Positions 33,125 to 44,418 of a DNA stretch of 64,000 nt are shown in pieces (position 1 is the stretch's first letter; each line of letters opens with the position of its first letter). The notes beneath the pieces were generated by a model. The model worked only from the letters and a program-made list of their open reading frames with translations. It had not been told where the DNA came from and did not search any database. Source of the DNA: Bryum argenteum. Its lineage: Eukaryota; Streptophyta; Bryopsida; Bryales; Bryaceae. Made by a program: the position numbers and the translations under genes. The DNA lies in NCBI GenBank assembly GCA_037043015.1, contig CM073321.1, positions 36,606,420-36,670,419 on the forward strand. The letters are read 5' to 3'.

Positions 33125-36100
33125 CACTATAAGAAACCTGCGTTTTTAATGATGTTGTAAATGATGTCTAAAAAGACATCGTAGACATTAATTCGGATGT
33201 CTTATAGACGATAAGACATCCTAGACATGACAGATGTCTAAGCAGACGTCTAAAAAGACAGGAAAATGTTTTAAAATCGAAGATGTCTTAAGGTAATTTT
33301 GGAACGGTAAAAAATGTGCCACGTGGGTGCCACGTAGATGACACGTCAGCTTGAAGTGGACGGGCAGTGCCACATGGGGATGAAATTCATCATGATGTGG
33401 AATTTTACATGGTCCCACGAAAGATGACATGGCGGCGCCAGAATCCCACGTGGACCCGTGAAAATCCGACGTGGCACCCGGGAAAATCTGACGTGGCACC
33501 CGGGAAAATCCGACGTGGCACCCGGGAATATCCGACGTGGCATGCGGGAAAAGTTGACATGGACTTGGGAAAATGACATGGCATGCCACGTCAGCATATT
33601 TTGGGGGTTTCATGCTCCTCTCATGATAGTATTAGACATCAGTTAAGACGACTTAAATGTCTTGGAAGACATCTTAGATGTTGTAGAAGATGTCTCGCAA
33701 GACGTATGCAATGTCTTACAAAATATCTTAGAAGACAATTTTTATGTCTTATATGATGTTTCCAGTGCGTAGAATGATGTTTACGTTGATGTCCTTATTA
33801 AGTTTGTGATGTTTGCTCGGATGTTTGTAGCGACATCCCCTAGGACATCGATGTGAACGTTTTGTGTTAGACATGATGTTTGCAACAGTGTTACTATTGA
33901 TGTTTTTTGGGCATATGAAAGGACATCTAGGATGACATTTTTAGATGTTTATATAGTCATCAGATCTGTAATCCACAGACGTCTCACATAACATCAACTG
34001 TAAACACTATCACATCAAAAAGTATGAGTCAAACATATATTGTTTAGGTCATTAAAACCTCAGATAACACAAACTAGAATATTTACTAATACGCCTGTCA
34101 ACAACTACGATATACTACGCACCCACAATTTAAACTCCGTAAGTCCCTCCACTTCCATCGCTTGCTGTCGATACCCGTATGGTCATGTGCATGTCCCGCC
34201 GCTACACATATTCAATAAGCCAATATCAACTGCATTTAAAGAAGGGTTTGTAAAGGTAAAAAAATTCTGATTTAATTCCATTTAATTGCACTACCTAGGT
34301 TGAGATGGTTTACTTCCTAACCTCAAGATATCGACACAGTTAGACATTTTTGCAAACATCTGCTTAGACATTTCTTCAGACATCCTTCTAGACATCATTA
34401 AAAACAACGTTATAGATATCTATACATACATATGTTCCACTCACCTACAAGCACGCATGTCGCTTCGCGGCCTCAGATCGTACTTGCTGCCCCGACCGCT
34501 TATGTCCCACCTTCCAAAACAGAATTCCATCAACACATTTAGACATCTTCATAGACATGCTCTAAGACATCTTGCAGACATCATCATAGACATCTTCTAC
34601 AACAAATCAAATACTACAAGTACTAGGGTTTCCTTCACAACAAATCAAATTCTACAAGTCCTAGGGTTTCTTGTACAAGATGCTTTTGAAATCCAGTACC
34701 TCTTAAGTAGCAAATCTTAGCCACATGAAGAAGGAAACCTACTCTTGAGAGCTATTGGATTTCTACAAATACTATTCTCTTATTGCAGTTAACAATCATT
34801 CTGAAACTGAATGGAAACAATTTCGAAATCCTCTATACTTTACACACAAACTCTTTGGAGAAACTAAGGCAAAAATGAGCTTTGTAATTCCATTTGAAGA
34901 TCTCATGACCTAACTATGGCGGCGGAAACAAACCCTAGCCACATGAAGAAGCAAACCTTAGCCTCTACACTCCAAACACTAACTCTTTGAAAAAATGAAG
35001 GCCAAAATGAGCTTCGTGCGGCCTCTAATTCTACTTAAAGGTCTCATGACCTAACTATGGCGGCGCGGCAAAGAAACCCTAGCCGCCTCTGTTCATCCAT
35101 TGAAGGCAATGAAAATCATCCCCTGTAGATGGTTCTGGATGCTGTCGTAGATGTCATCTTCGACATCTTCATAGACATCATGTTAGACATTTTCATAGAC
35201 GTCATCTTAGACATCCTATGAGACATTATCATAAACATCGATGACATTTTCAGGGTTTCAATCACAACACATTAACTATAAAAGGTCTTTTGTTTTCCCT
35301 CACAACAAATCAAATACTAGATGCTTTAAAGTTCTTTCCACAACAAAGCACATATTGTAAGTCTTAGAGTTTCTTCCACAACAAATCAAATAAACTTTAT
35401 TGATAGAAAAAGTGTGGAATTTCAATCATGAGACTATTTATAGTCTTCCATGGTGATAGGCTCTCTTTTAAACTCTCAACTACCTTTTATTTCTACCCTA
35501 ACTTTCCAACTAACTTTCTTAATACTAATTCTATTCTTGAATTGTCTCCTAAACTGTATTAAATAGCTACTTTCATAAATTCATATTTCTTGTAAATTTT
35601 CTTTAATTTGTATAATATTGGTTGTTAATGATAGAATAATGTATAGTCTTGCCATTAGACTATAATAATCTAATCTATAAGTAATCAATAATATTTAATT
35701 CCTTCTTGAAGTAAGCCAAAAAACAATGTTTATTGTTTTTATTTTCTTTTTATATTTTCTTTAAGTATTTGAGGATTACCCCAATCAGAGACCCGCGCCA
35801 ATGGAGGACAAGCAGTAAGAGATAAAGTTGATATTATTCTAAAAAGACCGTTAAGTACTGCCGCTTTTTAGTAAATGACGTCTAAGAGGATGATGTGCAA
35901 AACATCTTCATAGACATCCATGTAGATGTCTATGCGGACATACATGCCTGACTGTAGCTAAGGTAAGTTGGACATCGTGTTAGACATCCGACTAGATGTT
36001 GAATGACTTGTCAACTGGTCTGACGTGGAGTTTTTGTTGCCATGTAGATAAAGCGCTGTAAATAACTTTATTAATCTATGTCCACGTGTTTTTTGAGGAT

Positions 36101-36796
36101 TAAATATCCACGAAATTACTTTGACTTTGAAATTCTATTTCTCGGCACCATTGTTATCTTATAGATATTATATTTTATGTATAATATTTTTTAAATATTT
36201 AAATAGTTTTAAATCATAAAAAATTACAAAATTATAATACTCTAATTAATTTGAATATAATAAAAATTTACAAAATATATTTTTTATTGAAATATAATTA
36301 TATATTTTAATATTTTTTTTAAAAAATAGACCAATAAAAAAATAGTGAGAATAGCCTGAAATTAGTATTTTCAGTATTGCCATGTCACATAATGATTTAG
36401 CCAAAAAAAAAAAAAAAAGAAAAAAAAAGAAAAAAACTAAAGCATGATGTTTTTTTTTCTACTTTTGAAAACCGCTGCCCATTCACCTACTCTTTTAACA
36501 TTAGAAATGCTTTTTACCCTGTCCACCAGTAAATTTTGGTCGTTTTTACCTTGCTGGTCCAAAGGCCCTTGCCAACGTGGCAATTTGATGTCTATCAAGA
36601 TGTCTTCAAAAACATCCATGTCTTCACCAACATCTTTTTGTTTGGTGATGTCTTCATGCCCCCCCAATCCAAAATGTGCCCGTTAGACGTACAGACATCC
36701 TCCCGTCTTCGAAGACATCTTTTAAGACAGTAAGACATCACAAAATACATTAGACATTACACAAGACATCACAAAAAACAGGGTTTTCTTATAGTG
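33125..36796. mobile_element. Non-autonomous CACTA element 2 (3,672 bp, TSD ACG)
   Basis: Starts CACTATAAGAAACC and ends GGTTTTCTTATAGTG, with perfect 3-bp duplications ACG (33122-33124 and 36797-36799). It has the same subterminal AGACATC/GATGTCT words and the same interior landmarks as the element at 26916-29725, but a larger AT-rich centre and more tandem repeats. No transposase frame is seen. It sits between the AT-hook gene start codon and that gene's presumed upstream region. Confidence 0.9.
33424..33560 (+). repeat. GACGTGGCACCCGGG tandem repeats in CACTA element 2
   Basis: About six units of 21-22 bp built on GACGTGGCACCCGGGAAAAT, an expanded version of the array in element 1. Confidence 0.85.
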
Positions 36797-36812
36797 ACGG
36801 CTGGGATTGTTG

Positions 36813-36930
36813 GAGGGGCCGGCGCACAACGCGATGGACGTAGCGCGTGTTGGTGGGGCCGGCGCACAACGAGGTGGACCTAGCACGTGTTGGTGGGGCC
36901 GATGCACAAGGCTTTGGACCTAGCGCACTT
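36813..36930 (+). repeat. Tandem repeat of about 50 bp, about 2.5 copies
   Basis: Units built on GTTGGTGGGGCCGGCGCACAACG and TGGACCTAGC(A/G)CGTG. They lie directly right of CACTA element 2, in what would be the upstream region of the AT-hook gene if the insertion were removed. Confidence 0.75.
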
Positions 36931-37050
36931 GAAAATTGTAGAAATCTTCGTGGGAGATCACGATCTTCTGACAAATAGATATTGTCTGACCAAAGAGTCA
37001 TTGAGAGATCATATTACATAAGTATATAGAGTGCAACGGAATGATCATTT

Positions 37051-37580
37051 TTGTATGTCGTTGCTGCAAGAACGCTGGGATTCTTTAGTATTGCTTCGGT
37101 CACTCTCAGTGGTCCAACCTACGATTCTTTTGCTTGTGGGGATACCACATTTCAGATTTCCTTTAAGGAGCACCCTCGTCTCGCAGTTGGTCTCTGTTGT
37201 GAATGCCGTGCAGACTATGCAAAGAAGAAGTGGACAAAGGTAGGAATGTTACAGAATGGAATGTGTTGTAGACGTCGTGCGATTTGATGTTACAGTTTCC
37301 GTTCAGATCAATGAACGCTCACAAGTGGTCCAATTTGTGTTCGATTTGTGTTCGGCAGAATGACGCTAGGAAGGAAGAGTACTTCGACCATCACTACAAT
37401 ATGATCAGCTGTGGACCTTGCCCGAAGGTGTGGTGTACTGGTTGTGTCTCGAACAACAAAGGTGACGAATACGTACTAAAGATCCAACGCCCTGCAGAGA
37501 TTTGGATGTGCTTCACTTGTGACAACACCACGTACACCGAATTGACCAAGACATGGGAAGAGTTCTATGACACAAAATAG
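37051..37580 (+). CDS. ADD-type zinc-finger protein gene 2 (two exons, 5' end unresolved)
   Basis: Homologous to the gene at 30907: both have KHPRLGVG or EHPRLAVG, then a PHD-like half ending CFSC or CFTC, then TWEEF. Frames join in phase if a 56-bp GT-AG intron is removed (37240-37295). Exon 1 reads ACGDTTFQISFKEHPRLAVGLCCECRADY; exon 2 has CSICVRQN, CGPCPKVWCTGCVSNNKGDEY and WMCFTCD. The second zinc pair (CCEC) is intact here but lost in gene 1, while the first pair is weak here and intact in gene 1. There is no ATG in the frame before a stop at 37042-37044, so the true start is in an upstream exon or lost. A TATA-like AGTATATAGAG lies at 37021-37031. Expected role is histone H3-tail binding, inferred from fold only. 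Confidence 0.6.
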
Positions 37581-37599
37581 TATGGCTAGCGACTCCTCC

Positions 37600-38825
37600 A
37601 AGGTGGAATTGTCCAATGTGTTCCACGCGCTTGATGCTCTTGTAGAGATTACGTACGACAACGTAGAGAGCTTTCAGTTGATATTGTGGTTTAAACAACA
37701 TTCCACATTAAAAGTAAAATGTTGCGCCTCTTTTGATATCCAATCAGCTTATACCTGACATATATATACAAGTATACTCAGGAAATGTACCAATACTCCT
37801 TGTATTTCTGAGCATCATGTTCGGGACTTGTCGGATGCCATGTATTCACTTTATCTTCGCTTACATGTTTATTGGTGTAATACCCGTGTTTAGGTGACTC
37901 GTGTATCGTTCCAGGGATTCTGTAAAGTGACCAAGACAAGTAGTGCCAAAACACCCAACCACCAGACGTTTCTATTCCCACCTTATGTTTTAGCCTTGCA
38001 TGGCAAGGGTATCCCTTTGCAAGAGGGGATGCACAAAGACTCTTTCCCTTATGTTTACCGTGGCGGAAACTTCCACACCTAGACCCTTTTCTTACAAACA
38101 CCCACTTAGGCACACATTACGTCCTCACAACTAATCCGTCCTAGCCGTCCGAATTAGCAGGTCACGCAGGCCGTCCTGGTTACCCTATCACACTTACTAC
38201 AATGACAGACCCCAAGAGCTCCGAATCCGGCTAGAAGACGTCTACACGTATTCCGGTCACGTACTGTGCTTGATCCGTCCTGTGAGACTACAGAGGAACC
38301 CAAGTCCGTGGCAGCTGGAGGTCGGATTGAAATCTGGCCTCACACACTCTACTCCCAGACCCTCCCAGACCGTAAAGTGTTTACCACAACACTTTCCCTC
38401 TCTCAGACACCTAGACCAGTTCAAAACACAAGGCACTCAAGAATACGCCCAACCCGACCTCAACTCCACAGGAACGATCTAACAAAGAAACCGGATTCCT
38501 AACTCCCAACTCACAACCCAGACACGGTAGATACGACTTTCTAAGCACTCAACCAAAAAGAAGACAGAGAAATGATCACACCGAATATGCACATAAGAAG
38601 GTTTGATTAACACTTAAGCAAAGAATGTTTTAGGTGACGAAACTATCACCTATAAGGTCTTCTGAGTCAACGACTTAGAAACCTAACTGGATTGCGGCGC
38701 CGGCCTACAAGGCCTACTCCTCAAAAAGCGGCACGCATCACCAAAAAAATATTCTAACTGCCCTAGGCCGGATTCCAATCCGGCTTCCTAACCCTAGCCG
38801 TCCTCTAGCTGCCGACCTCTATGCA
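37600..38825. other. Intergenic, no gene seen
   Basis: Moderate GC and many stops in all frames. It may contain the 3' flank or LTR of the minus-strand element that ends at 38830, but I found no matching repeat on the other side. Confidence 0.5.
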
Positions 38826-38829
38826 CGTC

Positions 38830-40860
38830 CTATCTCTTCTTCCGCGAACTAACTCCGTGCTTCGGCCGCTTTAGTGGCGAGGTTGCGATCCGTCCTGCCT
38901 TGACCCTCTTGCCCGTATCTGTTATCATATACTCGTCCTCGCTTGCGTCCTTGATCGTGTCGTCCCCGCTCTTCAACTCTTCTTCTTCAGAATGCTCGAG
39001 GCCGATGTCGTGAAGTTTAAGGGCTCCAGGAGACTTCTCGTATTCCTCGGACGTAAGCTTCCTCTTCGCGGTACGGGTGTTCTTGGCCGGAGAATCCGCT
39101 GGGACGGATGCGCCTTCCTCCGTCTTCACCTTGGTCTTGCCCTTCGCGTCGGTCGGACTTGAGGGTCCAGCATCCGTCCTCTCCACATTGACCGGATCCG
39201 GCCTCGGAGTCTTCACAAGCGTAGACGTGAAGGCCGGAGTTACCATCTCTTTCATCCGCTCTCGTATGGAGTCTAGCAATACCTTGACCTCGGCATTGCT
39301 CTTCTCAATCTTGGTGGCGTACGTCTTCGCTGCCAAGAGGAATTTTTGGAAAGTCTCCGCTTTGAAGACTTCCGACTGCAGGATTCCGGCCTCGTACAGG
39401 TTGGCCTTTTGAAGCACCTTGGCCGGAGTCTAGCAAATCTCTACGAGCTTTACGACCTGCTCGTTAGCCGTCATCACGGCTTGCCGGCCGATCAGGAGTT
39501 CTTCCTTCTTTCTTCTTACCGTCTCCCGTAGACGCCTGTTGTCCAGTGTGAGCTTCGTCACTTGCTTCTCCATCTGCCGGAACTGCTCTTCGGTCGGCTT
39601 GGAGTCCCACTTCTGCTTCACCTCCAACAATGTCTACACTCCAAACTCTTTGCACATTTGCGCAATTAGACCTTGGTAAAAGAAATACTGACACCGGGCT
39701 TCCGTAAAGTGGTGTCATGCTCGCCTCATCCGATCCGGATGGTTGGCGGACGGACTGAGAGGTGGAGGAAGTCTAGAGTCCTTCGGATTCATCGGGTTCA
39801 CCCAGTCGGCAGTGATCTCTTCATCTTCCACGACCCTCGAAGCCTGTCCACGCTCGGTCTGGGTTCCGGCCTCGGTCGGGTTCCCAGGAGGGGACGGGGA
39901 CGGAAGAATAATTACCTTTGGTCCCGTCCGTGGTGGGGTTGCCTCGCGAGCCAGCTCTTGTGGCGCATCCGGTTGGACGTCCCCATAGTCTGATCCGACC
40001 TCGTCCTCTTCGTCATCGGAGTAGACGGCCTTGCTGTCCGCGTCCTCCTCGGATTCGAACACGCCGTTGTTTTGAGACGAGAGCGCGATCTTGTAGTTCG
40101 ACTCCTCCTCCTCCGTCAGGACTTCCTCCTTATGATACAAATGATAGAGGAAAGGGGTGATCGGGCTAGGTCGGGTCTTACCCACGTTCTCCACGAGCCG
40201 GGCGACTAGGTCTCGGATCATGATGCCCCAGTCGACTTCCCGCTCTCCTCGTACGGACCCCAGGACGGTGTTGGCGAGCCAGACGGTGATCCGATGCGGC
40301 TTGTCCGCATGGATAATCGGCGCTAGAAATTTGATCACCGCGCGCTCCCTTGGCTCCTTACAGTCGTCCACCGCGTAGCCGTTATTCTTGTGGGGATTCC
40401 CGTGGAAAGCCGTCTTCGCCCACTTGTGTTTCCGGCCGCATAACCCTACTCCGCTGTTTACAACCAGGCCGTAAACCGCCCTCCAGAGATCGGCCGTCCA
40501 GGAAGTCGGCTTCCCTGACTGTCCCTTCGAACTGGTTCGGCGCGCCGACCTTGATCTCGCGCACCATCTCCGCGTCGCGAAGTCCCCAGGGTGTGTCCAG
40601 CAGGCCGGAGAGTCCCATCTTGTCGAGGTCCTCGACTAAAATCTTCTTCTCCTCTTCATCGGCCGGAATGAACGGGAGTACCAGCTTGATTGATATCTTG
40701 AGTTCCTCCTGTGTCTGAGCGGAAGCGGAAGCTCATCCTCCCATCGGAAAGAAATGCGACAAAAAGTAACAAGTAGCCGGGCTGAGATCGGCCTGTGGGC
40801 CGGATCGGAAACTAAGGGACGGAAAGGGAAAAGACGGAAGGTAGGGGCGCAAGAAGACGA
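38830..40860 (-). pseudogene. Plant-transposon-type protein with coiled coil and acidic/basic tail, copy 1 (decayed)
   Basis: Below a minus-strand TATA box (40909-40917) coding starts near 40735 (EELKISIKLVLPFIP, LDKMGLSGLLDTPWGLRD). A one-base shift near 40500 moves it to the frame that stays consistent to 38830, interrupted only by TGA 39715-39717 and two TAGs near 39631 and 39430. The segments are: an N-terminal domain ending SPITPFLYHLYHKEEVLTEEEE, an acidic linker, a coiled coil (EEQFRQMEKQVTKLTLDNRRLRETV is its core), and a C-terminal Lys/Arg-rich tail (SRKKR). It is clearly homologous to the frame at 62912-63998 (shared LxxMGxxGLxDxPW, EDCK..R..xxxFLxPI, PLTPFL or PITPFL). This layout recalls proteins annotated in plants as putative plant transposon proteins, but I cannot confirm the family. 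Confidence 0.6.
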
Positions 40861-40908
40861 GAGGGCAGGAAAGCAAGAAGGCAGGTGACGACAAGGGCGG
40901 ACGGGTCG

Positions 40909-40917
40909 CTTTTTATA
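40909..40917 (-). promoter_or_regulatory. TATA box (TATAAAAAG, minus strand)
   Basis: TATAAAAAG on the minus strand, followed by a CT-rich leader (TTGTCGTCACCTGCCTTCTT) and the decayed gene below 40750. Confidence 0.65.
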
Positions 40918-41450
40918 GAGAGAGTTGGATTCAAATCCGAAAAAAATCATGACCTGTCCCGCCGCCATCATTGCCGTCTCTGTAGGGAGCCGCCTTCTCG
41001 ATTGTTCGCCATTATTATCTTTTCCGCCACTCCGTCCTCTAGCCGCCGTATTTACTCCCATTCCGGCTTCTAACAGCACGTCCTTGACGTTCGAGTGCAG
41101 AGTACGGGTTCGCGAACCCGTCCTTATTACTACAAACTATATTCTTACTATAATATTTATTTGTAAGAACGTATTTGCCTTATAGTATACGGCCTAGCAC
41201 ATACATAGGTCGGATTCTTGACTCTATACTTATTCTTAATGCGCATTTAAAACATATTGGCACAAAATCGAAAAAAACAGGGTCCGACAGGACCCTTTTT
41301 GGAAATGAAATCGATGACGGCCGCGAGTCTCGGGTTTGGCACCAACATAATCCATGTTATCGGGACATCGAGTAGCATTGCCGATTCCCACTTATTTAAT
41401 TGCTCAGGTACCACCTTCTTTGTAGCGTTGCGATGACAGGGACGAGAGCT

Positions 41451-42480
41451 TCATATGTTGAGGAACTTGTCGAGTTTTTCCGGTGCTAGAATGCTTGCAA
41501 TACTGGCGACAATCGCCATGTCATTGCCAAACTGCCTCTCGCTCGGCGTAGGTGGTCTCTGTTTCAGCCGGAATCCTACCTCCTCCAAAGTCAAAATCTC
41601 GCGCGTCGTGAGATTAGTTCCCTTTAACACCGGCCAGATACGTGGAACCTTGGGCGAATCAGGGAACCACCTCCGCCGCTTCCCCGCTACGCACCCAGCG
41701 ACATTGTCTGCACAGAAATAGAAGAATTGTGGATAATTCTTGTTTTTAGAGTGGACATGCTTCACGGCTTGGTATGCTGGAGCAAGATCACCATTTTGAA
41801 GCCCGCGATTCTACTTTCGGTTGGATTCGGGAATTATGGCGGTACAAATCCGCGGACCCACAGAAGGCAAGCGGCGAATGTGCCGCATCCTTGGTGAGCA
41901 GTCCTCTTCCAAAACCTTGGTGACGTGCTGCATAGGTCATGATCGAACATGTGTTGTCTCCTCTACTACATGGACATCATCGCTGTCGTCACCATTATCC
42001 TCGAGGCAAATTGGAGTTGAAGGCGAATCTTGCTGCCGGGTTTTCATTGTCTTTGGTTGCAAAAAGTTGACCTTGTCAAACCGGTGAGAGTCGTCGTTGC
42101 AGCCTGGTTCGGCATCGAGCCTCAGCTTCGTGGATCCAAAAATCTCTTCTCTTGCAAACAATGCTGCTCCACGGAGAAATTTCTCCGCTCCAATGATGAG
42201 GTCTATTGCCGGATATACTGACTTCAAATTACCAGTTGTAGTAGCAGAGCGAGTTGCTGCGCGGAAGCGCAACTCCACTTTAGTGGGACTAGTACGTGAT
42301 CCTCGACCTTTGTCGTAGGCATTGTACCTCGTACACTGAACAAAGGCACGGCAATAGTCTTTAATAGTAGCTTCGAAAATGTTGTCACAGGCTTTGCTAG
42401 ATTGCTTGCTCCATCAGGCATGCACAGTCTCTGACAAATTGCACATCGGTATCTCCGCCCTTTCATCCTCCGTAAGATCT
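41451..42480 (-). pseudogene. Unrecognised transposon-associated ORF, nonsense-broken
   Basis: One minus-strand frame can be followed from about 42430 (NIFEATIKDYCRAF, QCTRYNAYDKGRGS) through TSPTKVELRFRAATRSATT and an acidic stretch (LEDNGDDSDDVHVVEETT) to 41451 (FGNDMAIVASIASILAPEKLD), with a TGA at 41937-41939 and a further stop near 41812. I do not recognise the family. The preserved frame with only nonsense interruptions is like the neighbouring decayed genes. Confidence 0.4.
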
Positions 42481-43214
42481 TGCATCATCAAATTGAACTC
42501 GTTTATTTTGGATAATTGTGTCGTGAGTTACCAAACCAAGTAGGACCATAAACAACCCAATGTACCTCTAAAACCTAGCAAAGAGGTCCATCTTCCGGGT
42601 AACGTTCCACGGAGACTCTATGAAGTGTAAAACAAGTCGTAATCCGGTTGGAGCTACCGATTCTACGCTACAACGACCTACGACAACCCGGTTTATAGAT
42701 CCGGTGGCTCGGGCAAGCCGATCCGGTCGGTTTCAATCCTAAAACCCCAAAATAACCGGGTTTTACTGATCCGGTTTCCCCTCTCGAGGTGGGTGATCTA
42801 CTGGCAGGGTATCACTAAGATGTTGATGGTAATTTGATTTAACCTCCGTAACTCCTTGGAGGGATCCTTCCTCTTATTTCTAAGAGTGCAGAATGGTCGC
42901 TCCCTACTCGTTGATTTAGGTGATCGGAGTTTCACCGGTTTAATATTCTCTCTCTTTCCTAGGAGTTCTTCCCTTACAACTACTGCTACCATTCAGTTTA
43001 CCTTCCGAACAGTAGGTCACTCCTTATCGGGAGTTGCGTGTAAACCCGAACATCAGCTTGATTCTAGGTCACGTTAGTCGAAATCTTGGGGGTCGAATGG
43101 TGGGATACCGTTCATTGCAATCCGGATTGCAAGTATCATTGGACTAGGGGAAGGGAGAGAACCGGAATCCCGGAATCCAAGATTTCCGGGGTGAGTGGGC
43201 TAGGCAAGCATCTA
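42481..43214. other. Intergenic, no gene seen
   Basis: Contains short repeats of GATCCGGT/AACCGGGTTT around 42640-42790. No coding texture convinced me. Confidence 0.5.
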
Positions 43215-44242
43215 CTATTTCTGCCTATGCCTAGTTCTAAATCCTATTTCTACTGGTTGGCCATTGGACGGCTCGAGGGTGATGACGGCGGTGTCGTACT
43301 CTTGGAGATACCAATACTTCAGAAGGAGGTGATTCATCTTCCGGGTATTGCTCCGCCTTGTCCTGGATAGCTGCTTGGATTTTTGTGGGGGTGGTGGTGG
43401 TGACGTCATGAACTACTGAGTCCTCCGGCTCTTCCATCTATTCCGGAGCGCCTTGAGCTTCGTAAGTGGGGGACCTGTGAGGGCTTCCCGTTGTATTGGC
43501 TTAGGGTGGGGCCCTCCGTTTCCAACCCTTCTTTTCTGAACTCCATCTCCTCCCCTCGGAACACCGGATGGGAGTCGGACTCTTCAACTCGGTCGGTGGT
43601 GGGTCATGTCTCCTCTCCCTCTAGTATTGCGTACGGGTCCTCATCCGGTTTCCGGGATGAGTCCCCTCTTACTTCCGCCACCAAGTCTCCTACCTCCTCC
43701 TCCGTGGAAACTTGTGGTGCCTCCACTTCCTCACTGGCTTCGTCCATTCGGGGTGGCGTTACGTCCTGCTCCTCAAGACCTACTTCCTTCATCTCCTCCG
43801 TTTCCGGGGCCACCGGGTCCATAAAGCGAGTGTCGACACCTCCCCTCCTTTCTTTCATACCTATGGAGTAAAGTTAATGAGGCGGCCATATTCGGTCCGG
43901 TCAATGCCCTATAACCTCCGGATCACCTCTGCCTGCTTCCGCACGGTTCTTCTCAGTGCCTCCACCTCGGGCTGCACTTCCATCGTTGAGGACTCTGGCT
44001 CGCATTGGACTCCCCTTGATATCTTCTCCTTCTGTTGGGCCCTTCGTTCCAGCTCTGCCTTCTTGGCTCGTAGTCTGAACACCTCGGTGTACAACCCCTC
44101 CGTGAGCTCCGGATAGCGTTCTACATTGGGTGTCCGGAAAACGCATTCGAGTTGTTCCATCGAAGAGAACAGCTGCCGATTGTCCTGCTCTACCTCCTCT
44201 ATGGCGAGCCGAATGGGGTTGAGAATTCCTTTGCTCGGAATC
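43215..44242 (-). pseudogene. Coiled-coil/acidic protein fragment, probably related to the plant-transposon-type family
   Basis: An exon seems to start at a splice acceptor (TTTATACTACAG ending 44243) and reads IPSKGILNPIRLAIEEVEQ, then a coiled coil (RLRAKKAELERRAQQKEK, EALRRTVRKQAEVIRRL) to TAG 43909. A second acidic segment follows in another frame (ETEEMKEVGLEEQDV, ASEEVEAPQVSTEEEV) to 43604. Coiled coil followed by an acidic tail resembles the 38830-40860 unit, but direct sequence identity is weak, so the relation is an inference. Confidence 0.4.
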
Positions 44243-44394
44243 CTGTAGTATAAACAAAGAAGGGTGGGAGTTGTGGTCCCCGTCCCGGGTCGCTAGCAAA
44301 GATAAGAGATTGGACTTCTACGTGCATTTCTAAGATGATTCTATTGGCAAAAAGTCACGACACGATAAAATGATTGCTCAAATTACACTAAGGT

Positions 44395-44418
44395 CATTTA
44401 GCTCAACTAGAGCTAAAT
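44395..44418. repeat. Isolated ATTTAGCTCGA palindrome (3' flank of DUF7869-type gene)
   Basis: A slightly mutated copy (ATTTAGCTCAACTAGAGC then TAAAT) 32 bp downstream of the last stop of the DUF7869-type gene. Confidence 0.75.

Noticed and set aside
37778..38113. 111-codon minus-strand frame (MPKWVFVRKG)
   Set aside because: No homologous words, no promoter or splice context, and overlapping frames of similar length; likely chance.
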